DNA of 64,000 nt from Tellurirhabdus bombi. Lineage in GTDB: Bacteria > Bacteroidota > Bacteroidia > Cytophagales > Spirosomataceae. This document shows, in pieces, positions 59,505 to 64,000 of the stretch (position 1 is the first letter of the stretch; the number at the start of each line of letters is the position of its first letter). The stretch lies in NCBI RefSeq assembly GCF_021484805.1, contig NZ_CP090557.1:422501-486500 (forward strand). The letters are read 5' to 3'. The translations under genes and the position numbers were made by a program. The notes beneath the pieces are model-generated. The model had not been told where the DNA came from. It did no database searches and saw nothing but the letters and a program-made list of their open reading frames with translations.

Positions 59505-60430
59505 TTCTGCGCTTTCTGACGATAACCTTTCTCTTTTATTACGCTTTTACTTCGCTTCAAGCCCAACCCGCCGCAATTGGTTCTACGAAAGAAGATCCAA
59601 AATTGGCTCGCCAGTTAGAAGATTTATTGAAAGGCTTTCGGGGAAATGCTGGCGTTTACGTACGAAATCTGAAAACGGGGCGGACGGTAGCTATTCAGGC
59701 CGATTCGCTCTTTCCGACAGCCAGCACCATTAAAGTCCCAATTATGTGCGGTGTGTTTGATAAATTACACAAAGGTGAACTCTCCTACCACAAAGAGCTG
59801 GTTTACCGCGACTCACTGCGGTATGATAATGAGATTGTTGGCTCGCTGAAAGATAGCACCAAGATACCATTAAGCTACGTCATGATGCTGATGGAAACAA
59901 TTAGTGACAATACGGGCAGTCTTTGGTTACAGGCACTAGCGGGTGGAGGAACAAAAATTAATGAGTGGCTGGAAACCAATGGTTTTCACCATATCCGGGT
60001 TAATTCACGTACGCCTGGTCGGGAGGCCAATCGCAAGCAATACGGTTGGGGGCAGACGTCACCGCGCGACCTGGCTGAGTTGCTGGTTTATATTCGCCAG
60101 GGAAAAGCCATCAGCCCGGATGTTAGTGATCGGATGTACCGTAATCTTACCCGTCAGTTCTGGGATGGAGGAGGGCTTTCCCAGCTACCTCCTGAGATAA
60201 AAGTTGGCACTAAAAATGGCGCTGTTGACCAGTCTAAATCGGAAGTAGTTCTGGTCCATGCGCCCCACGGCGAATACGTTTATTGTGTCATGACCAGTAA
60301 TCAGGTGGATCAACGCTGGGAACGAAGCAACGAAGGTTCCGAATTATTGCGCAAGGTGGGCGCATTACTCTGGCACTATTTCGAACCTAAATCCAGTTGG
60401 AAGCCTGTAGAAGGCTACGAGAAATGGTGA
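59501..60430 (+). CDS. class A beta-lactamase-like serine hydrolase
   Basis: A 309-residue secreted serine hydrolase. The signal peptide ends at LQAQ (about residue 22). Class A landmarks are S75-x-x-K78 (PTASTIKVP), S135-D136-N137 (ISDNTGSL) and K238-N239-G240 where KTG is usual. The region where Glu166 should lie (about residues 170-180, with E175) does not form the standard ExxLN. It may be a beta-lactamase or a related penicillin-recognising esterase; activity cannot be judged from the sequence. Its start overlaps the GNAT gene by 4 bp, and its stop abuts the convergent primase-like gene. Confidence 0.88.
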   Translation: MILRFLTITFLFYYAFTSLQAQPAAIGSTKEDPKLARQLEDLLKGFRGNAGVYVRNLKTGRTVAIQADSLFPTASTIKVPIMCGVFDKLHKGELSYHKELVYRDSLRYDNEIVGSLKDSTKIPLSYVMMLMETISDNTGSLWLQALAGGGTKINEWLETNGFHHIRVNSRTPGREANRKQYGWGQTSPRDLAELLVYIRQGKAISPDVSDRMYRNLTRQFWDGGGLSQLPPEIKVGTKNGAVDQSKSEVVLVHAPHGEYVYCVMTSNQVDQRWERSNEGSELLRKVGALLWHYFEPKSSWKPVEGYEKW

Positions 60431-61492
60431 TTATTGCCGGTTTCGGTTTTGCCAGTATTCATTAACATCTTTAAATCCTTCTTTGACTTGTTTAACGTGG
60501 GTCGAAATCAGGTGTTCGGCAAATGCTTCGGTAAACTCCTGCGCCGCCTTTTGACCCGCGTTATCATTGTCAAAATAAAAACATACTTCTACCCGCCGGA
60601 GAAGTCTGGCCCATTCGCGTTTAAACATGGTAGCGCTTCCCAGGCTCACAGCGGGCAAACCTTCCTGCATCAAAGCCATGCAATCGAAAGCTCCTTCAGT
60701 TAGGTAAACCAGTTGTCCGGTACGCACCACATCCAGTACATCCGCGTTAAACAACTCAACGGGAACACCACTCAAAAATTGGTATTTGGCGTAGGTACTG
60801 CTCGGGTTGCCAACAATGCGACCTTGCAGAAACACAACACGCTCTCGTTTGTAGTAAGGAATAATGATGATATGGCGATAAAAAATCAAGTTTCCTTTCT
60901 CGTTGAACAGGCCACACTCCTGCAAATCAGACAAAGCATACGTATTTCGCAAATAGGCTTGCACGGCTTCATAATCAGAAACAATAAACAAGCGAAAACG
61001 CCGCAAAGTCGATTCGTCAAAACCTCGGTCCAGCAGGTATTGCCACGCTTCGTAATAGGCCTGCGTTTTGGGCAACGTCTCGCAAAAACGTTGGAAGTCT
61101 TCGTAGATAACGCTATGAAGTAATTTGTAGCGATACTTTTTTGTATCTTCTGGAATAGCCATTTTCTTGCTTTTCCCAGCAACGGATTGAATGCGTTTGA
61201 GGTGGCCTCGCTTGTAATGCTCTGACTGATAATTGCTCAGGTAGTTAAAAGCCAGCTCATGCATGGCAGTTGTATAGTCTTGATTCGATACCCCCGCGTA
61301 AAAATTAATTACGTCGCCCCGCCGTCCGCAGCCAAAGCAATGATAGGTATTGCTTTGCGGATAGATAACCAGGGAAGGCGTTTTTTCCGCATGAAATGGG
61401 CAAACCAACTTCCGAAACTGCATTAAGTCAAAGCCTAAATCGGTTACCACGCGAACAATATCTACTGCGCGTACCTGCGTCAATAAATCCAT
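60431..61492 (-). CDS. DnaG-like CHC2 zinc-finger/TOPRIM mini-primase
   Basis: A 353-residue protein with the two N-terminal parts of bacterial primase: a CHC2 zinc finger (C31, H34, C52, C55 in CPFHAEKTPS and YHCFGCGRRGD) and a TOPRIM catalytic core with the glutamate in LTEGAFDCMALMQ (about residue 265) and the DxD pair in FYFDNDNAGQKAA (about 308). DnaG normally has 580-650 residues and a C-terminal helicase-binding domain; this protein stops just after TOPRIM. It is probably not the replicative primase but a stand-alone DnaG-like or plasmid/phage-type primase. Neighbours are chromosomal genes. Confidence 0.88.
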   Translation of the reverse strand: MDLLTQVRAVDIVRVVTDLGFDLMQFRKLVCPFHAEKTPSLVIYPQSNTYHCFGCGRRGDVINFYAGVSNQDYTTAMHELAFNYLSNYQSEHYKRGHLKRIQSVAGKSKKMAIPEDTKKYRYKLLHSVIYEDFQRFCETLPKTQAYYEAWQYLLDRGFDESTLRRFRLFIVSDYEAVQAYLRNTYALSDLQECGLFNEKGNLIFYRHIIIIPYYKRERVVFLQGRIVGNPSSTYAKYQFLSGVPVELFNADVLDVVRTGQLVYLTEGAFDCMALMQEGLPAVSLGSATMFKREWARLLRRVEVCFYFDNDNAGQKAAQEFTEAFAEHLISTHVKQVKEGFKDVNEYWQNRNRQ

Positions 61493-61574
61493 ATTTTAAT
61501 TTTCAGAAATTCTCAGCTAAAGATAAACCCTACCTCACATATTTCATCTAACTTCAACACGACCCCTTCTGCTA

Positions 61575-62132
61575 ATGGCCCTGAAAAAAGTATTACTCGC
61601 TCCTACTTTTATTCTTTGTTTTCTTCTTATGTCTTACCGTATACAGGCCCAAAGTCAAAACGTTTTTAAAGTAAATGTAATCAGCCCTTTTCTACTTACC
61701 GGAAATGCTGCTTATGAACGCGTTCTGACCGAAAGGTCTAGTTTTCAGCTGGGTGCTCTTACCTCTGGCCTGCGACTTGGAAGTATAAGGTATCGAGGCT
61801 ATGGCTTCACTCCTGAATATCGTTTTTATGTTTTGGAAGCCCAGGAAGCACCCAATGGCTTTTACGTTGCTCCTTTTCTGCGCTATCGAAAATTCAATAT
61901 CAATAATGTGAACGATACCCGGCTTGGCGGTTCTTTGCGCACCATTGGCGGAGGTGTTACGGCGGGCTATCAGGCGATTTTCAACGAGCGGTTTTCGGTA
62001 GATGCCTTTTTGGGACCCTCTTTCAGTTCCGCAACCATTCGCAGTGCAGACGGCTACACGCCTTCATTGCCTTTTGGCTTGTTTGCGGGTTTAGGGCTTC
62101 GGGCAGGACTTACAGTGGGTATTGCTTTTTAA
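61575..62132 (+). CDS. hypothetical outer-membrane protein
   Basis: A 185-residue secreted protein with a signal peptide (about residues 1-25, ending IQAQ). The mature part is made of alternating hydrophobic strands (VFKVNVISPFLLTGNAAYERVL, GYGFTPEYRFYVLEAQEAP) and a glycine-rich last strand ending in AF, which fits an eight-stranded outer-membrane barrel such as the DUF3575 type. Function is unknown. A perfect hairpin follows, shared with the ATP synthase operon. Confidence 0.72.
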   Translation: MALKKVLLAPTFILCFLLMSYRIQAQSQNVFKVNVISPFLLTGNAAYERVLTERSSFQLGALTSGLRLGSIRYRGYGFTPEYRFYVLEAQEAPNGFYVAPFLRYRKFNINNVNDTRLGGSLRTIGGGVTAGYQAIFNERFSVDAFLGPSFSSATIRSADGYTPSLPFGLFAGLGLRAGLTVGIAF

Positions 62133-62140
62133 TTAAAACA

Positions 62141-62171
62141 CAAAAGCCACTTTCTAGGAAAGTGGCTTTTG
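62141..62171. terminator. bidirectional intrinsic terminator
   Basis: CAAAAGCCACTTTC pairs with GAAAGTGGCTTTTG around TAG, 14 bp perfect. It separates the outer-membrane gene from the end of the convergent atp operon. Confidence 0.9.
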
Positions 62172-62192
62172 TAAATAGGTTTGAACAGCTAA

Positions 62193-62729
62193 CTAGTTTA
62201 AAAAACTTAACCGAAGCTCGTTCAATTGATTGCGGATGGAAGCATCAATCTGTCGGTCATTGATCTGGAGAACATAACCCCCAATCAGCTTAGGATCGAT
62301 TTTTTCTTCCAATATCACCGTTTTTCCTGTTGCTTTAGTAACAATGTCAACAAACTGCTGACGCAATTCGTCAGTTAGCGGCAGGATAGTCGTTACCTGT
62401 GCTTTCTGAATGCCTTTTAGTTCGTTGTAAAGCCGGAGGTATTCTTCTGCGATCGAATCCATGATTCCTTCCCGATGTTTTTTCGTAATGATCGAAAAAA
62501 TCGTGTAGGACACTGGATTCACCCGGCTTTCGAATACGGCTTTCAGGATGGCAAGTTTCTTTTCGTGCCGTAATATGGGGCTTTTTAAAGCAAGCATTAG
62601 TTCACGATTCTGACTAACGACTTGCTTAAAAAACTGCATGTCTTTATTTACTTCTTCCGTCAGGTTTTTCTCCTGCGCCAGATCAATCAGCGATTTGGCA
62701 TATCGGAACGCTACCGTCGATTCAGCCAT
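62193..62729 (-). CDS. atpH: ATP synthase F1 subunit delta
   Basis: A 178-residue delta subunit that links F1 to the b-subunit stalk. The N-terminal helical domain AFRYAKSLIDLAQEKNL (about residues 6-22) and the C-terminal block LTDELRQQFVDIVTKATGKTVILEEKIDPKLIGGYVLQINDRQIDASIRNQL match the family. It is the last atp gene seen here, before the terminator at 62141-62171; alpha, gamma, beta and epsilon genes must lie elsewhere, as the gene after it on this strand is not part of F1. Confidence 0.95.
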   Translation of the reverse strand: MAESTVAFRYAKSLIDLAQEKNLTEEVNKDMQFFKQVVSQNRELMLALKSPILRHEKKLAILKAVFESRVNPVSYTIFSIITKKHREGIMDSIAEEYLRLYNELKGIQKAQVTTILPLTDELRQQFVDIVTKATGKTVILEEKIDPKLIGGYVLQINDRQIDASIRNQLNELRLSFLN

Positions 62730-62796
62730 AACTTTGGAGTTATGAGCGAAGAGCTGGGAGTGAGTATTTTTTTCTCTGCTCCAAAACCCTTAACTC

Positions 62797-63291
62797 TTAA
62801 TTAAGATGTGCGTCTGCTACCAGCGTTTTTACCAATTGCTCCTGAGATGATTTATCACTCAGCTCTTTGCGTAGCACTTTTTCAGCAATATCGATTGATA
62901 GCGTAACTACTTCTTGTTTAATCTGCGCTAGCATAGCCTGGCGCTCACTTTGCAAAGCTTCGCGGGCATCTTCCAGAATACGCGTGCCTTCTGCCGATGC
63001 TTTATCACGAGCTTCAGCAATCATGCGGTCAGACGTTTCTTTAGCAGCGCGGATGATGGCGTCGCGTTCAGCACGGGCTTCAGCCTGCATCTTTTGGTTG
63101 TCAGACTGCAATTTTACCATTTCATTGCGGGTCCGTTCTGCCATGTCCAACGCGCTTTGAATTTCATGCTCGCGTTCTTTCAAACCTTGAGCAATGGGTT
63201 TCCACGCGAAGCGGGACAATAGAAAAAATAACAGCAAAAAGACAACCAGCTGCCAAAATAAAAGGCCAATGTCAGGGGTAAGTAGATCCAT
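62797..63291 (-). CDS. atpF: ATP synthase F0 subunit b
   Basis: A 164-residue b subunit: one membrane helix (about residues 7-28; IGLLFWQLVVFLLLFFLLSRFAW) and a long charged helix (about 30-160) rich in Ala, Glu, Arg and Lys (KEREHEIQSALDMAERTRNEMV) that dimerises and holds delta. It stands between atpE (170 bp upstream) and atpH (67 bp downstream). The spacer upstream contains a hairpin at 63362-63391. Confidence 0.96.
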   Translation of the reverse strand: MDLLTPDIGLLFWQLVVFLLLFFLLSRFAWKPIAQGLKEREHEIQSALDMAERTRNEMVKLQSDNQKMQAEARAERDAIIRAAKETSDRMIAEARDKASAEGTRILEDAREALQSERQAMLAQIKQEVVTLSIDIAEKVLRKELSDKSSQEQLVKTLVADAHLN

Positions 63292-63361
63292 TAATGTAGA
63301 AAACTAAGATATCTATAGCGAATGTTGAAGTCAATCTTTTGCCTTGGGGGCGTTTAGATAG

Positions 63362-63391
63362 TCCGCCAGCTGGCTAATCCATGCTGGCGGA
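63362..63391. other. intercistronic hairpin between atpE and atpF
   Basis: TCCGCCAG (63362-63369) pairs with CTGGCGGA (63384-63391) around a 14-nt loop. On the transcribed minus strand no T-run follows, so it is more likely a stability or processing element at the 3' end of atpE than a terminator. Confidence 0.6.
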
Positions 63392-63461
63392 TTTTCTAAT
63401 TTTTTTGAGTACTGATGTCAATGCCTAATGCAATTAACGACTCGAGCTTGTCTTTTCAGAC

Positions 63462-63737
63462 TTACGCACCAATGTTAAAAGAAATCAGCAGACAGATAAC
63501 CGCAGCGAAAAGAGCTACGGCCTCGATCAGGGCCGCGATGATCAGCATGGCAGTTTGGATACGACCGGCTGCTTCTGGCTGGCGAGCGATACCTTCCATC
63601 GCGCTACCACCGATTTTGCCAATACCTAAACCTGCACCGATAGCTGCCAGACCTGCGCCCAGACCAGCACCGATAGCGATTAAACCTGCGCCACCTTCAG
63701 CGGCTTGCAATAAAATTGATAGCAATGTTGCTAACAT
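63462..63737 (-). CDS. atpE: ATP synthase F0 subunit c
   Basis: A 91-residue c subunit with two helices (about 15-43 and 62-88) and the ion-binding carboxylate E72 in AALIEAVALF. The polar loop is ARQPEAAGR. The neighbour residues (A73, F77) do not form the ExT/SxxxY set of sodium-binding rings, so proton coupling is indicated. N-terminal glycine-rich packing motif GAGLGAGLAAIGAGLGIG is typical. It is followed by a 170-bp spacer with a hairpin before atpF. Confidence 0.95.
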   Translation of the reverse strand: MLATLLSILLQAAEGGAGLIAIGAGLGAGLAAIGAGLGIGKIGGSAMEGIARQPEAAGRIQTAMLIIAALIEAVALFAAVICLLISFNIGA

Positions 63738-63778
63738 GATTGAAGAAACGATTTATATATGAAACAAAAGATTGCAAA

Positions 63779-64000
63779 TTAATGATGTTGCTCCAGACCT
63801 GCTTCCAGGCCAGAACCGCCACCGTGGTGGTGTTCCTCTACAGCGCTACCGATGTACATAGCCGACAACAGCGTAAAAATGAACGACTGCAAGAAGGCCA
63901 CCAACAACTCGATCAGGTTCATGAACACCGTGAACGGCGCAACGATTAAGCTTACGCCCCAGCCCGTACCCGTTCCACCCAGATTTTGGGCGATGAAGAT
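63779..64000 (-). CDS. atpB: ATP synthase F0 subunit a, C-terminal part (cut by window edge)
   Basis: Only the last 73 codons plus stop are visible. The strand order FLQSFIFTLLSAMYIGSAVE is the conserved last membrane helix of subunit a; the C-terminus is a His/Gly-rich tail (EEHHHGGGSGLEAGLEQHH). The stop codon is at 63779-63781. It lies 41 bp upstream of atpE on the same strand, the normal order B-E-F-H. The bulk of the gene and any upstream atpI are outside the window. Confidence 0.93.
   Translation of the reverse strand: MFIAQNLGGTGTGWGVSLIVAPFTVFMNLIELLVAFLQSFIFTLLSAMYIGSAVEEHHHGGGSGLEAGLEQHH

Noticed and set aside
62730-62796. GAG/ATGAG-rich string in the atpF-atpH spacer that looks like degenerate short repeats
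   Set aside because: Too short and irregular to call; no second copy was found.

Overview
The window looks like a core-chromosome segment of a Bacteroidota bacterium of the order Cytophagales, most like the Spirosoma/Larkinella group. This rests on gene content (GSCFA, UPF0323, DUF4965 and long Ddl-type proteins, a TonB-plug/MG2 surface protein, a bacteriophytochrome module), on the lack of strong Shine-Dalgarno sequences, and on many Bacteroidota-type -7 elements (TAnnTTTG) upstream of genes. No rRNA, tRNA, CRISPR array, insertion sequence or phage was seen. Almost all genes are intact and tightly packed, usually bounded by strong hairpin terminators; one gene (marC) is split by an apparent one-base deletion.

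Layout. 0-15.6 kb: queA (cut by the left edge), a cobalamin adenosyltransferase, ilvE, an Omp85-type barrel, a tandem pair of secreted S8 proteases, lgt, yidD, a GroES-like protein, a possible terpene-cyclase-fold protein, a UPF0323 lipoprotein with a glutathionylspermidine-synthase-like enzyme, and a small outer-membrane barrel. 15.6-19.2 kb: an NtrC-type regulator, an orphan receiver and a membrane-anchored EEP hydrolase. 19.5-23.6 kb: two YtxH-type proteins, a 32-residue hydrophobic peptide, a 1-kb stretch rich in promoters, operators and structured transcripts, then an OmpR-family response regulator and its histidine kinase. 23.6-30.8 kb: a MazG-like pyrophosphohydrolase, broken marC, two class V aminotransferases, aroQ, xerD, sixA and a polytopic membrane protein. 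30.9-43 kb: prfC, DinB and WYL proteins, pepT, a long Ddl homologue, a NifU-domain protein and an Mrp-type Fe-S carrier, GSCFA, the rpsF-rpsR-rplI operon, YggS and DUF423. 43-48.6 kb: a PAS histidine kinase facing a heme oxygenase / receiver / bacteriophytochrome operon. 48.6-58.9 kb: rodA and PBP2, an SMP-30 lactonase-like protein, a plug-domain surface protein, an oxidoreductase and a DUF4965 glutaminase-like protein. 59-64 kb: GNAT, a beta-lactamase-like hydrolase, a mini-primase, an outer-membrane protein and the ATP synthase genes atpB(partial)-atpE-atpF-atpH.

The most unusual part is 20.3-21.4 kb. Three separate promoters carry tandem TTTAAY half-sites on an 11-bp period, and in all three the last half-site ends exactly 10 nt before an nnnnTTTG -7 element. 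They drive a tiny peptide gene, a roughly 170-nt structured RNA and a roughly 200-nt leader-like transcript. They sit directly upstream of an OmpR-family two-component pair, whose family commonly binds such direct repeats. Two of the RNAs share a 3' module (a 13-nt block, six variable bases, then a GAAAGCTA-led terminator hairpin). I propose a local two-component regulon of small RNAs and a small peptide; this is inference from sequence alone.
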